DNA from: JAWLGZ01 sp041690635
GTDB lineage: Bacteria > Pseudomonadota > Gammaproteobacteria > Thiohalomonadales > Thiohalomonadaceae
NCBI GenBank assembly: GCA_041690635.1
Contig: JAWLGZ010000001.1
Location: forward strand, 434,001 to 498,000
Direction of reading: 5' to 3'
DNA length: 64,000 nucleotides
Position numbers and translations under genes: made by a program. Every line of letters starts with the position of its first letter. Positions within the stretch are counted from its first letter, which is position 1. The notes under the pieces were generated by a model that saw nothing but the letters and a program-made list of their open reading frames with translations, was not told where the DNA came from and did not search any database. This document shows positions 35,989 to 45,684 of this stretch, piece by piece.

Positions 35989-36021
35989 GAAAGCCCCGCT
36001 TTTGCGGGGCTTTCTCTTTTT
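35989..36021 (+). terminator. Rho-independent terminator after pilA
   Basis: An 11-base perfect stem GAAAGCCCCGC / GCGGGGCTTTC encloses a TTTT loop and is followed by a T-rich tract (TCTTTTT). It ends 16 bases after the pilA stop codon. Confidence 0.95.
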
Positions 36022-36056
36022 GAGAGTGAGCCATCTGCTGTAGACCGGACGTTGTT

Positions 36057-38054
36057 ATGAACAAGAACTGGCTACTGCCCGCCGTCATGTCGGTTTTGGC
36101 CATGACGGCGATCTTCGCCGCCTATTCCCCGGGGCTCACCGGTGCACTCTACTACGACGACTATGGCAACCTCGAAGGGTTGGCCAGTGTCCACAACATT
36201 GAAGATGCGTGGCATTTTGCCCGGAACGGCGTTGCGGGTCCCTTGGGACGGCCCCTGGCCTACGCCAGTTTCCTACCCCATGCCGGCGGCTGGCCTAACA
36301 ACAGCACCGACATCCTGCGCGTAAATGTCCTTATACATGTCGCAAATGGGTTCCTTCTGGGGCTGCTGGGTTACCTTATTCTGCGTCTGAGAAATCCCGG
36401 CAACCGGAGCCGGGCGTTTAAGATCGCCTTCGGTGCGGCGTTTCTCTGGGCATCACTTCCGATGCTCGCATCAGCCAACCTGATCGCCATCCAGAGGATG
36501 ACGGGCCTTGCCGCCTTCTTTGGCCTGCTTGGACTGGTTGGCTTTGTAGCCGGATATTTCCTACAAGCCCGGCGACCGTGGCGTGCCATCGTCCTGCAAC
36601 TGGCGGCGCTCGGGGCAGGCACGCTACTCGCCATGTTAAGCAAAGAAAACGGCGCCTTGATACCAGTTTTTGCCTTACTGATCGACGCCCTGCTGTTGCG
36701 TCACCTGCATGGCAATACCCTCTCGTCCCAATTGCGCCGTGGCCTTCTGGTCCTGGGACTCGTCACTATCCTGTTCTATCTCTCGCCACTCTACCGGGAT
36801 TGGTTTTCCGTTATTACTCATCGCGGGTTTTCACCCTGGGAGCGGCTGCAAACCCAGATTGTGCTGCTGTGGGAATATCTTCGTCTGAGCTTCATGCCAT
36901 TACCTTCCGCATTCAGCCCCTTCCACGATGACCGCGGAATCGATTACACCGGCTGGGCCAGTCTCCTGAGCTTTGCGGCCTGGCTGGGTGCAATCGGATT
37001 GGGCCTCTGGCTCGCGATTTGGCGCCGTGTGGTCTGGCCGCTCTTCGCAGCACTCTGGTTTCTCACCGGCCACCTGCTCGAATCGACGACCATTGGGCTG
37101 GAGATCTATTTCGAGCACCGCAACTATCTCGCCCTCTACGGATGTTGTCTGGCACTTGCGGTAGGCGCGTTCTCGCTTCCCGGGAAGCTCGAGCATCTGG
37201 CGCCTGCGTTCCTGGGAATCTATGCAGCCGTTCAACTCACTGCGCTGGTGGCTCTCACGTCGATTTGGGGCCAACCCCTGATTGCTGCCGAGATGTGGAC
37301 CAACACCCACCCGGCTTCGGGACGGGCCGTAATCCACCAGATATTTCTCGAAGCCGAAATTCATAAGGAAGATGCCGCCGAAGACAATGCGCCGTCTGTT
37401 CGACAACGAAGGCAAGTCGCGTTACAGCGGCTTGATCGCACAATCGAGGCCTGCCCGGCATGCCTTGATGTGCATCTGGAGGCGCTTCGTTACAGTTGCG
37501 ACCTGACATCCGCGGCTGACACGCGACACCGCCTGTCCGGAGCTGTTGAAGCGGCATATCACGGCAAAGGCGCACGTACGACAATCGAGTTGTTGTTCCG
37601 TCTGCGCGACAGAGTCAACGCCGACCAATGCCCGCCACTGAACAGAAGCGACTTGCTAGCCATCACTGACGGGCTTATGGAAAACCCGCTATTCGCCATA
37701 TCACACTTCAGCGGACGGATTCTGTTCATTGCCGCTGCACTGGCGGATGATGCCGGACACACGAATCGGCGCAACGCCTACCTAGCGCGCGCAGAGGCGG
37801 TTGAACCAAGGGCGCTTCCAGTGCTTCAGTTTCAGGTTTATTCTGCCTTATCCGAGCACGACCACGAAGAAGCGTTGGCCGCCATAGAACGGCGCAGGTC
37901 TCTGACTGGAACCAAGGGAGCGATGTCCGATTCGGTACTGAAGCGATTGCGTGATGAAGTTGAAGAGGCGCGAACCCGTGAAATGAATGAAGCGAAACTA
38001 ATCGGAACAGGAGACGAAGAACCTGGCTACACGACCAAAGGGAGAACACCTTGA
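36057..38054 (+). CDS. Polytopic membrane protein, GT-C-like, pilin-linked
   Basis: This 665-residue protein has roughly ten membrane helices in its first 430 residues and a soluble, helical, TPR-like C-terminal region of about 230 residues. An acidic pair in the first periplasmic loop (LYYDDYGNL) and the GRPLAYASF segment match the pattern of GT-C lipid-linked-sugar glycosyltransferases. No specific family can be named. It is directly downstream of pilA and overlaps a DPM-like glycosyltransferase gene, suggesting a role in pilin or lipid-linked glycan modification. No good ribosome site precedes the ATG. Codon use appears less GC-rich than in pilSR. Confidence 0.65.
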   Translation: MNKNWLLPAVMSVLAMTAIFAAYSPGLTGALYYDDYGNLEGLASVHNIEDAWHFARNGVAGPLGRPLAYASFLPHAGGWPNNSTDILRVNVLIHVANGFLLGLLGYLILRLRNPGNRSRAFKIAFGAAFLWASLPMLASANLIAIQRMTGLAAFFGLLGLVGFVAGYFLQARRPWRAIVLQLAALGAGTLLAMLSKENGALIPVFALLIDALLLRHLHGNTLSSQLRRGLLVLGLVTILFYLSPLYRDWFSVITHRGFSPWERLQTQIVLLWEYLRLSFMPLPSAFSPFHDDRGIDYTGWASLLSFAAWLGAIGLGLWLAIWRRVVWPLFAALWFLTGHLLESTTIGLEIYFEHRNYLALYGCCLALAVGAFSLPGKLEHLAPAFLGIYAAVQLTALVALTSIWGQPLIAAEMWTNTHPASGRAVIHQIFLEAEIHKEDAAEDNAPSVRQRRQVALQRLDRTIEACPACLDVHLEALRYSCDLTSAADTRHRLSGAVEAAYHGKGARTTIELLFRLRDRVNADQCPPLNRSDLLAITDGLMENPLFAISHFSGRILFIAAALADDAGHTNRRNAYLARAEAVEPRALPVLQFQVYSALSEHDHEEALAAIERRRSLTGTKGAMSDSVLKRLRDEVEEARTREMNEAKLIGTGDEEPGYTTKGRTP

Positions 38055-38929
38055 CCATCTCCATCGTCATTCCAGCTCGAAACGAGAGCGACTCCCTGCG
38101 AGCACTTCTGCCGCGACTCCGCGACTCCCACATAGCTGACGAAATTATCATCATTGATGATGGATCAACCGATGAGACAGCTCTTGTTTGCGAAGCAAAC
38201 GGCGTGCGGGCCATCACTCATCCCTACGGAATGGGAAACGGTGCAGCAATCAAGAGTGGGGCCCGTGCGGCCAAAGGTGATGTCATCATCTTCATGGATG
38301 CCGATGGCCAGCACGATCCAAGCGATATTCCACGCCTTTTGGCAAAGCTTGACGAAGGTTTCGACATGGTGGTCGGTGCAAGGCAAAAGGGCTCACAAGC
38401 TGATATTGGCCGCGGACTTGCGAACGCACTCTATAATCGACTCGCAAGCTACATGACAAACCAACAAGTTCAGGACTTGACCTCGGGCTTCCGCGCAGTC
38501 CGGGCCGACAAGTTTCGTGAGTTCCTCTACCTGCTGCCAAATGGTTTTTCCTACCCGACCACCATCACCATGGCGTTCTTCCGGGCAGGCTATGCTGTAG
38601 CGTATGAACCCATTCATGCTGCCCGACGCATTGGCAAGAGTCACATCCGCATCGTCCATGACGGCATTCGTTTCCTGCTCATCATCTTCAAGGTTGGGAC
38701 CCTCTATTCTCCACTCAAGCTTTTCATTCCCATTAGCTTAGCGTTCTTTTCAATTGGTTTTACGTATTACGCATACACGTTCATCAGCCAAGGTCGTTTC
38801 ACCAACATGAGTGCCCTGCTGATGACGACATCCATTCTTGTCTTTCTCATCGGCCTTGTATCTGAACAAATTACGCAACTTTTCTACCGAACCATCACTC
38901 ACGAATCCCCGAAGACCCCGGGAGACTGA
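38051..38929 (+). CDS. DPM-like family 2 glycosyltransferase
   Basis: This 292-residue enzyme has an N-terminal GT2 domain (MTISIVIPARNESDSL, IIIDDGSTDET, FMDADGQHDPSDI with the DxD-like site) and two C-terminal membrane helices (about 220-280). Such enzymes transfer a sugar from a nucleotide donor to polyprenyl phosphate, giving a donor for GT-C enzymes. The start is TTG at 38051, overlapping the previous gene by four bases (TTGA) with a GGGAGAA ribosome site. It precedes the acyltransferase gene. The base composition is visibly lower in GC than the housekeeping genes. Confidence 0.85.
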   Translation: MTISIVIPARNESDSLRALLPRLRDSHIADEIIIIDDGSTDETALVCEANGVRAITHPYGMGNGAAIKSGARAAKGDVIIFMDADGQHDPSDIPRLLAKLDEGFDMVVGARQKGSQADIGRGLANALYNRLASYMTNQQVQDLTSGFRAVRADKFREFLYLLPNGFSYPTTITMAFFRAGYAVAYEPIHAARRIGKSHIRIVHDGIRFLLIIFKVGTLYSPLKLFIPISLAFFSIGFTYYAYTFISQGRFTNMSALLMTTSILVFLIGLVSEQITQLFYRTITHESPKTPGD

Positions 38930-38957
38930 ACTGAGCGCCCGTAACGGACAATTCTGA

Positions 38958-40994
38958 ATGTCCCAACCGGTTCCAACTGCAATGCCTGAAAAAACGGCTG
39001 GTCTGCCCTTCAGGCCCGACCTACAAGGGCTAAGGGCGATTGCCATTCTACTCGTTGTGCTCGCCCATGCGGGAGTCACCTTTTTTTCGGGCGGCTTTGT
39101 TGGCGTAGATGTTTTTTTTGTGCTTTCGGGGTATTTGATCACTGGCCTTTTGCAGCGCGAGCTTGCACAGGATGGGCGCTTGGCTTTTGTCCGATTCTAT
39201 GCCCGCCGTCTAAGACGGCTGTTGCCCGCTCTGGTCGTCATGCTTGCCGTAACAGCAAGCGCAACACTTTTGTTATTGTCTGATACGGAGGTGCGCTCCC
39301 AGCTGGCCTCAGCACCATTTGCGACGACCTGGACCAGCAATCTCTATTTCGCCTTCACGACACGCGACTACTTCGATGAACTCGCAATGCGGGATCTCTA
39401 TCTGCACACCTGGTCGCTGGGAGTCGAAGAGCAGTTTTACCTTATCTGGCCACTGCTCCTGCTGGGGCTGTTCCTGATCGGACGCAGACAGCAAACGGGG
39501 AATCTCCGGATTTCCAGCTTTTCCGTCCTTGGCATCGTGTTCGTGTCAAGCTTGGCCGTGTCCCTCTACTGGTCCTTTGATACTCCACACACGGCGTTTT
39601 ACCTGATGCCATCCCGTATCTGGCAATTCGCGCTCGGGGCTATGGTATATCTGACATTCGATGGATATCGCTTCAAGAACCTGGCTTGGGGCGAAGAGCC
39701 GCGCAACGCCAACATTGCAGCTTGGGTAACTCTGGCAAGCGGGCTATTGCTCATTTTAGGCAGCGCAATCGCGCTTCATGAAAGTCTGACCTATCCAGGA
39801 TATTGGGCACTGGTACCATCGCTCGGTGCAGCACTGGTCATAGTAGCGGGCAACAGCTTTTCCAATAGCCATGGTGGTCCCCTTGCACACCCGGCTTTGG
39901 TTTGGGTAGGAAATCACTCTTACTCCTGGTATCTCTGGCACTGGCCGGTACTCATGCTTGGCTTCTCGCTTGGACTCAAAGATCAGCCGCTGTCAACTTT
40001 GGCGCTGGTTCTAGTTTCTCTGCTTTCAGCAATTCTCAGCTACAGGTTCGTCGAACTGCCTTTCTGGAAAGGGCGCTTCAGTCACACCAGTCCGGCGCGG
40101 ACCCTGCTCGCGGGCCTGTTGATCATGGCCGTCATGCTGGCCGCTCTATTTCATGTTCTGCGTTTGCTCCCCGCTCAACATGAAGCCAGAGCTACTGGCA
40201 ACCATTGGCGAACAGACGTTCCGGTGATCTATCGGCTAGGTTGCGATACAGGTAACCACAGCGAAAAAGTAGCGCCATGCATATTCGGCCAGGAAGAAGC
40301 CACTAGTACTGTGGTACTCCTCGGTGACAGTATTGGGGCACAGTGGTTCTCTATGATTCCGATACTTTTTCCGACTCCAAAATGGAGTACGGTCGTATTG
40401 ACCAAATCGTCCTGCCCAATGGTGGACGAAGACTACTTTTATCCACGCCTCGGGCAGATCTACAAGACATGTACCGATTGGCGAAATGCAGTGCTCAATG
40501 AACTTGAGACGCTCAAACCGGATATTCTGGTTATGGGTAGTGCCGCAACATATGATTTCAACGAGACTCAGTGGACGGAAGGGAGTGCAAGAGTTCTTGA
40601 GCGGCTAAGCAAAGTCACTACAACGATCTTCGTGATACCGCCGACACCCAGCCTCGGTTTCGATGGCCCAGGCTGCGTGTCCCGACACCTTTCGCCGGAG
40701 GGCCGCATCGATCGTGGCGCTTGCGTGGCTACGGGTCGCATGCAACGAATTGCACCTGCTACTCGATATCTGGAGCACACCGCTGACCGCTTCCCCAATG
40801 TGCATGTGCTGGATTTGAACGATGTCGTGTGCCCCCTCGGAGTTTGTAGTGCAATCAGTCACGACGGACTTGTGGTCTTTAGAGACAGCCAGCATCTTAC
40901 TGATAACTTTGTCCGGGAACGGATACCGGTAATTCAGGAACGTATAATGCGTTACCTGTCGAGTGAACAGCACCCTGACAACCAAGGCAAATGA
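38958..40994 (+). CDS. OafA/YrhL-type membrane acyltransferase with SGNH domain
   Basis: This 678-residue protein has an N-terminal Acyltransferase-3 domain with about ten helices (RPDLQGLRAIAILLVVLAHA, GGFVGVDVFFVLSGYLITG) and a C-terminal SGNH-hydrolase-like domain (VVLLGDSIGAQW, late FRDSQHLTDNF catalytic block). Family members O-acetylate surface polysaccharides or other glycans: the membrane part moves the acyl group and the SGNH part transfers it. It lies between a DPM-like and a GT4 glycosyltransferase gene, overlapping the latter by four bases, so it probably decorates the glycan they make. An ATG at 38982 is an alternative start. Confidence 0.88.
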   Translation: MSQPVPTAMPEKTAGLPFRPDLQGLRAIAILLVVLAHAGVTFFSGGFVGVDVFFVLSGYLITGLLQRELAQDGRLAFVRFYARRLRRLLPALVVMLAVTASATLLLLSDTEVRSQLASAPFATTWTSNLYFAFTTRDYFDELAMRDLYLHTWSLGVEEQFYLIWPLLLLGLFLIGRRQQTGNLRISSFSVLGIVFVSSLAVSLYWSFDTPHTAFYLMPSRIWQFALGAMVYLTFDGYRFKNLAWGEEPRNANIAAWVTLASGLLLILGSAIALHESLTYPGYWALVPSLGAALVIVAGNSFSNSHGGPLAHPALVWVGNHSYSWYLWHWPVLMLGFSLGLKDQPLSTLALVLVSLLSAILSYRFVELPFWKGRFSHTSPARTLLAGLLIMAVMLAALFHVLRLLPAQHEARATGNHWRTDVPVIYRLGCDTGNHSEKVAPCIFGQEEATSTVVLLGDSIGAQWFSMIPILFPTPKWSTVVLTKSSCPMVDEDYFYPRLGQIYKTCTDWRNAVLNELETLKPDILVMGSAATYDFNETQWTEGSARVLERLSKVTTTIFVIPPTPSLGFDGPGCVSRHLSPEGRIDRGACVATGRMQRIAPATRYLEHTADRFPNVHVLDLNDVVCPLGVCSAISHDGLVVFRDSQHLTDNFVRERIPVIQERIMRYLSSEQHPDNQGK

Positions 40995-42205
40995 AAAGGA
41001 AGCCTCGCATCTTGGTCGTGACTTCCACTTTTCCCCGTTGGGAGAAGGATCTCGAACCACGCTTTGTGTTCGACCTCTCACGCCGCCTCACCGATGCCTT
41101 CGAAGTGCATGTCCTCGCCCCCCATATCGCGGGAGCCCATGTGCATGAAGAGATGAGCGGACTGCAGGTGCACCGTTTCCGCTATGCTCCAGAGCCGTTC
41201 GAAACGCTGGCATACCAAGGTGGAATACTGGCACGCCTGAGGGAACATCCTGCGCGGACCACGCTAATCCCTCTATTCCTTGGAGCGCAAATTATCGCGA
41301 TTCGGCGGCTGCTTCGGCGGTACCAATTTGACGTAATCCACTGCCACTGGCTTATACCTCAAACACTTACCGCACTGCTTGCTCAAATCGGACGCTCGCA
41401 TCGGATTCCCATTGTCTCAACCAGCCATGGCGCTGATTTGTTTGGCCTGCGCGGTCGTTCCCTTGAGATCCTCAAACGATGGATCTTACGGCGATGCACA
41501 GAGGTGACCGTAGTCAGCCACGCGATGTGTGAGGAGGTTCGGCGTATCGCGCCGGATCGAAATGCCCAGGTAATCCCAATGGGCACGGACCTTACGGAGC
41601 TGTTCACTCCCAATGGGGAGCAAAGCCGTCGTTCCGGTCAGCTTCTATTCGTCGGCCGTCTGGTTGAGAAAAAGGGAGTGGTCCACCTGCTGCGTGCCTT
41701 TGCCATCGCCCGCCGCACTCGACCTGACATACAGCTGCTTATCGCTGGATCCGGACCCGATGAAAGAAGAATAAGAGACTTGGCCGACGAGCTTGGAATT
41801 TCAGACGGCGTTTGTTTCCTCGGGCCGATTTCACATCATGACCTCCCTCGTCTGTATCGTGAAGCGAGTGCTGCTATCGTTCCGTCAGTGGTGGCGACAG
41901 GCGGCGATCAAGAGGGATTCGGGCTGGTAATTGTGGAAGCAATGGGCTGTGGTTGCCCGGTCGTGGTTTCGGATCTTCCCGCAGTAAAGGATATTGCGCG
42001 CGATCAGTCGGTTGCCATGATTGTGCCTCCGGGTGACGAGAGGCAACTCGCGAACGCCATCGATGCAGTATTGGGCGACCACGACAGCGCGGCGATACGC
42101 GCGAAAGCCGCCAGAGAATATGTGCTGATGCACTTTGGATGGGAAGCCATTACAGCGCGCTATGCGCAGCTACTAACACAGCAGACGAACAATGCAATCC
42201 ACTAA
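40991..42205 (+). CDS. Family 4 glycosyltransferase
   Basis: This 404-residue GT-B enzyme has an N-terminal acceptor domain (ILVVTSTFPRWEKDLEPRFV) and a C-terminal donor domain (LLFVGRLVEKKGVVHLLRAF, QEGFGLVIVEAMGCGCPVV with the EX7E-like glutamates). It retains the donor-sugar configuration, but the donor cannot be named. It overlaps the acyltransferase gene by four bases (ATGA) and is the last gene of this rightward group. It converges with the next glycosyltransferase gene; the 107-base gap shows no terminator or gene. Confidence 0.88.
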   Translation: MKRKPRILVVTSTFPRWEKDLEPRFVFDLSRRLTDAFEVHVLAPHIAGAHVHEEMSGLQVHRFRYAPEPFETLAYQGGILARLREHPARTTLIPLFLGAQIIAIRRLLRRYQFDVIHCHWLIPQTLTALLAQIGRSHRIPIVSTSHGADLFGLRGRSLEILKRWILRRCTEVTVVSHAMCEEVRRIAPDRNAQVIPMGTDLTELFTPNGEQSRRSGQLLFVGRLVEKKGVVHLLRAFAIARRTRPDIQLLIAGSGPDERRIRDLADELGISDGVCFLGPISHHDLPRLYREASAAIVPSVVATGGDQEGFGLVIVEAMGCGCPVVVSDLPAVKDIARDQSVAMIVPPGDERQLANAIDAVLGDHDSAAIRAKAAREYVLMHFGWEAITARYAQLLTQQTNNAIH

Positions 42206-42312
42206 TGTGGCTTATGCGAAGTAATCAGATCAGTGAACATCCACTTCCTCTGCAAGCGTTACTATACAAAACAAAGACCTTCTAATCGACCGTTTTTGGG
42301 CGCCTATTCCAC

Positions 42313-43416
42313 CTACCCGTGCAGCCCTAAAGACGCCATGAGAAGCTCTTCCATTAGTTCCGCCCGCCCACCCCAATCCTGCACTTCGATGGCCAATGGA
42401 GCCGGTGAAGACCAGTGGCGCCGTATCGTTTCTACCAAGTCCCCCACATCGGCAGGAACGAAGCGGTTTTCCGGAAAATCCGCAAGCAAAGCCTTCATCA
42501 CGCCAACATCAGCGCCAATCAGCGGCACTTTGCAAGCCAGGATTTCGTACGCCTTTTGTGGGAAGCAGTATTCCCCGAACGCCGACTCCACATTACACAC
42601 CACCGCGATATCGAGTGCGTTGTAAAAAACTGGCATCAAATCGTAGGGAAGCTCTCCGAGGTAGTGCACTCTCGGACCGCTCGGCGGCCTAACAGTGCGC
42701 TCAGCGCGGCCAGCAAGTACCAGATGGATATCCCGACACTGCTTCTTCAGTTCCTCATACGCCTGGTAAAGCGTACCGATCCCTCGATTTCTGAAGAGTG
42801 CGCCACCAGTCCCAATAAGGAGCGCGTCAGGTGGCAAACCGAGGCGCTTGCGACTCTCTCCCTTGTCGAGTTTATGAAAAAGTGCCGTTTCGACGGCATT
42901 GCCAATTACCCGCAAGGGCCCACAATACCCGTACTCACCCCTGACCTTGGCGGCCAAGGGTTCACTGACACATGCGACGCCTGCTGCGGCCCCGATCGCC
43001 TGTCGAAATAACGGAAACACACCCGGTATCCGGGTCGCACCAAATGCCTCGAAATTATCGTAAAGATCCACAACCAACGGAATCCCCGCATATTCCGCAA
43101 TGCGGTGTGCAAGGATAATCTGATACACATCGGAACTTCCGATGACGAGGTCTGGAGCCAAGCTCTCAACGAGCGATTCAAGTCGGTTTAAGTGCCGATA
43201 GAACCCGACGGGAGGAAAGCCCAAGTTCCACGAAGACCACTCCACACCATCGAGTACTCGATGTATAACGTCTCGCGTTCTATAGCTTAAACACGCCGCC
43301 GCAACGCTGTGTCCCCTACCCGCCAGCAGCCTTGGAATCTCATAAAGGCGGCCGTACCGATCATCTATCAGGTCTTTGCCCGTATATTGTCGCTTGGAGA
43401 GGAGCAGTATTCGCAT
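42313..43416 (-). CDS. Family 4-like glycosyltransferase
   Basis: This 367-residue GT-B protein has an N-terminal domain (RILLLSKRQYTGKDLIDDRY, GRLYEIPRLLAGRGHSVAAA) and a donor domain (LLIGTGGALFRNRGIGTLYQ, FPQKAYEILACKVPLIG). The C-terminal half contains the EILACK segment equivalent to the EX7E region. The ATG at 43416 was chosen; a GTG at 43428 would give four more residues. It is followed by the end of the + strand cluster and preceded on the same strand by a GT2 gene 16 bases away, so the two are likely co-transcribed. Confidence 0.8.
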   Translation of the reverse strand: MRILLLSKRQYTGKDLIDDRYGRLYEIPRLLAGRGHSVAAACLSYRTRDVIHRVLDGVEWSSWNLGFPPVGFYRHLNRLESLVESLAPDLVIGSSDVYQIILAHRIAEYAGIPLVVDLYDNFEAFGATRIPGVFPLFRQAIGAAAGVACVSEPLAAKVRGEYGYCGPLRVIGNAVETALFHKLDKGESRKRLGLPPDALLIGTGGALFRNRGIGTLYQAYEELKKQCRDIHLVLAGRAERTVRPPSGPRVHYLGELPYDLMPVFYNALDIAVVCNVESAFGEYCFPQKAYEILACKVPLIGADVGVMKALLADFPENRFVPADVGDLVETIRRHWSSPAPLAIEVQDWGGRAELMEELLMASLGLHG

Positions 43417-43432
43417 CGATCCAGGCACCCGG

Positions 43433-44314
43433 CTACCGTCGCTCAGGGCGAGAGCCGAACCGCAAGCGCGCGGTCTCCAACCAAGTCACCGCTTTCAACA
43501 GGACGGCTACCGCAAAGACACGGAGCCGGTCTCGGCGCCGAAGCTCCGCATTTGACAGAATCCATGTTGCGGCAACCCATAAGCCACGGTGCGGGCGAAC
43601 TCCGGCGGCGCTTACGTGAGCCGCCTCCATCTTGCGCAGGGAGAGACGACCGCCGGCCACGCGCCGTGTCTGCCGAATGGCCGACAATAGCGAGCGCCTA
43701 GCCGTGGTTGTCACAATTGCATGGGGCGCGAAGCAGATCTTGAAACCCCGGTCTGCGCCCCGCCACGACCACTCTCTGTCGCCTCCCGAGAGCAGGTTCT
43801 CGTCGAAAGGACCGATACGCTCGGCAGTCCCGCGCAGGCAAAACAGGTTTGCTGTCGCGGTAAACCCCCTTGCCTCGATATTCTCCCGCTGCAGAAAACC
43901 GACTGCCCATTGGTAGAGTTCAGTCGCAGTCGGCCTCTCGGAGAGGGCCAGCAGCACCTCGCCACCGACGATGCACGCCCCCTCTCCACGCTGAAGCGCG
44001 GCCACCCCTTCCGCCAACCAGTCGCGCTCCGGACGGCAATCGGCATCGGTCAACGCAATGATCTCCCCGCGCGCCAGTGCGATACCCGCGTTCCGGGCCG
44101 CATAGGCCCCCGGCTTCGCGCAGACGACGCTCATCGCTTGTATGCCGACGTGCCCCTCCAGCCTGACCGGGGGACGCGAGCCGTTGTCGATGACGATTAC
44201 CTCGAAACAGTCTCGAGGATACGCCTGTGCGGCCAACGCCGAGAGGCAGGCGTCGACGCCAGCCTGATCGTTGAACACCGGAACGACGACGGTCACGAAC
44301 GGCAGATTGGGCAT
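43433..44314 (-). CDS. Family 2 glycosyltransferase
   Basis: This 293-residue GT2 enzyme has the nucleotide-sugar domain at the N-terminus (VTVVVPVFNDQAGVDACLSA, VIVIDNGSRPP) and the metal-binding DADCRP motif at about residue 92. A later GGDREWSWRGADRG segment lies in the acceptor-binding region. No membrane helix is evident at the N-terminus. It is the upstream gene of a leftward pair. The 194 bases to the divergent glycosyltransferase at 44509 hold a possible -10 (CATAAT, about 44360) for that gene and no other feature. Confidence 0.85.
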   Translation of the reverse strand: MPNLPFVTVVVPVFNDQAGVDACLSALAAQAYPRDCFEVIVIDNGSRPPVRLEGHVGIQAMSVVCAKPGAYAARNAGIALARGEIIALTDADCRPERDWLAEGVAALQRGEGACIVGGEVLLALSERPTATELYQWAVGFLQRENIEARGFTATANLFCLRGTAERIGPFDENLLSGGDREWSWRGADRGFKICFAPHAIVTTTARRSLLSAIRQTRRVAGGRLSLRKMEAAHVSAAGVRPHRGLWVAATWILSNAELRRRDRLRVFAVAVLLKAVTWLETARLRFGSRPERR

Positions 44315-44508
44315 TCGAGCATTCTAAATCATCGGCCACGGGCTAGGAAAAAAACGGCATAATGGGCCGTACCCCGACACCGCAAGCCCATGAAACGGCT
44401 CGCCGCACACACCACCCACGCTCCGCCGGATAAGGCAACTCGACGGCGACACCGCCCCTCCGGCACCGCTGGTCGGCGGCGCTATTCGATTCCTGGGGCC
44501 TACCCACA

Positions 44509-45684
44509 ATGATGGGTACCGTCCTGGTCTACAAGACCGATCTCCTGCCGTACTCGGAAACCTTTATCAAGGAGCAGGCGCTTGCCTATCAGAGGTGGAA
44601 GCCCATCCTCGTCGGACATCACCGCGTCGCCAAGGGGGTGCCGCTCGATGGACTAGAGGTACGCCTCCTGCTGAACGACCCGCCCGGTACGATCGAGGAG
44701 CTCCTGTGGCGCATCCGGCGCCTTCGCGGAACGGTTTCAGGATCCGAGGTCCGCCGCTTGACCCCTCTGGCCGCCCGCTTGCTTCACGCCCATTTCGGTA
44801 CGGGCGCCGTCGACATCTGGCCCCTGGCGCGGGCGCTTGCGCTGCCTATGGTCGTGACACTGCACGGCTATGATATCGGCATTCGTCGCGAACGGTGGGA
44901 GGCCGGATGCGGGGGATTCCGCCGCCGCACCTACCCGCGAAAACTGCTCGCCCTGGCCGAAGAACCCCGCGTTCACTTTGTCGCCGTCTCCGAGGCGATC
45001 CGTCAACGCGCCATCGACTTCGGCATCTCGGGTGAAAAAATCACGGTTTGCCACATTGGCATCGACACCGAACGGTTCAGCCCCGGAGACACCCCTCTTG
45101 CCGAGCGTCGACGGCGCGTGCTTTTCGTCGGACGGCTGGTCGAAAAGAAAGGGGTTTCTCACCTAATCAATGCCTTTTCCCGCGCAAGCCATGACATTTC
45201 AGATGCCGAACTGCTCATCATCGGCGACGGCCCACTACGAACGTCACTTGAGCGGCAGGCACAGGCATCATCGGCGAAAATACGATTTCTCGGTGCCCGA
45301 AACAGCACCCAGGTAAAGCAGGAGCTCGACCGTGCCCGGGTATTCTGCCTTCCCAGCGTTACCGCAGCGGACGGGGATATGGAGGGGTTCGGCATGGTTC
45401 TACTCGAATCCCAGGCATGTGGCGTACCGGTCATAACCTCGTCTATCGGCGCAAAGGATGTCGGCCTCGACCATGGCGTGACCGGCTTCTTCTTCGAACC
45501 GGGGGACGAATCGGCCTTGGCGTCCCACATTCGTGAACTTCTAACCGACGATCAGCTTGCGGAATCGATGTCCCGCTGCGCGACTGCGTTCGTGAACGAG
45601 TTCTTCAGTATCAATACCTGTTCGCGCTGCCTTGAGGACGTCTACGAGCGGATGGCCATAGAACCGCAAGCCCACAGTCAGTAG
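44509..45684 (+). CDS. Family 4 glycosyltransferase
   Basis: This 391-residue GT-B enzyme has an acceptor domain (VLVYKTDLLPYSETFIKEQA, HAHFGTGAVDIWPLARAL) and a donor domain (VLFVGRLVEKKGVSHLINAF, MEGFGMVLLESQACGVPVIT, with conserved glutamates). The pattern YSETFIKEQ is frequent in GT4 enzymes of exopolysaccharide and colanic-acid clusters. It converges with the long GT2 gene and overlaps its 3' end by seven bases. It is a single rightward gene within a leftward glycan island. Confidence 0.85.
   Translation: MMGTVLVYKTDLLPYSETFIKEQALAYQRWKPILVGHHRVAKGVPLDGLEVRLLLNDPPGTIEELLWRIRRLRGTVSGSEVRRLTPLAARLLHAHFGTGAVDIWPLARALALPMVVTLHGYDIGIRRERWEAGCGGFRRRTYPRKLLALAEEPRVHFVAVSEAIRQRAIDFGISGEKITVCHIGIDTERFSPGDTPLAERRRRVLFVGRLVEKKGVSHLINAFSRASHDISDAELLIIGDGPLRTSLERQAQASSAKIRFLGARNSTQVKQELDRARVFCLPSVTAADGDMEGFGMVLLESQACGVPVITSSIGAKDVGLDHGVTGFFFEPGDESALASHIRELLTDDQLAESMSRCATAFVNEFFSINTCSRCLEDVYERMAIEPQAHSQ

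Noticed and set aside
44315..44508. tRNA or small RNA in the divergent glycosyltransferase gap
   Set aside because: No cloverleaf or terminator-like structure was seen; only a possible -10 box for the gene at 44509.
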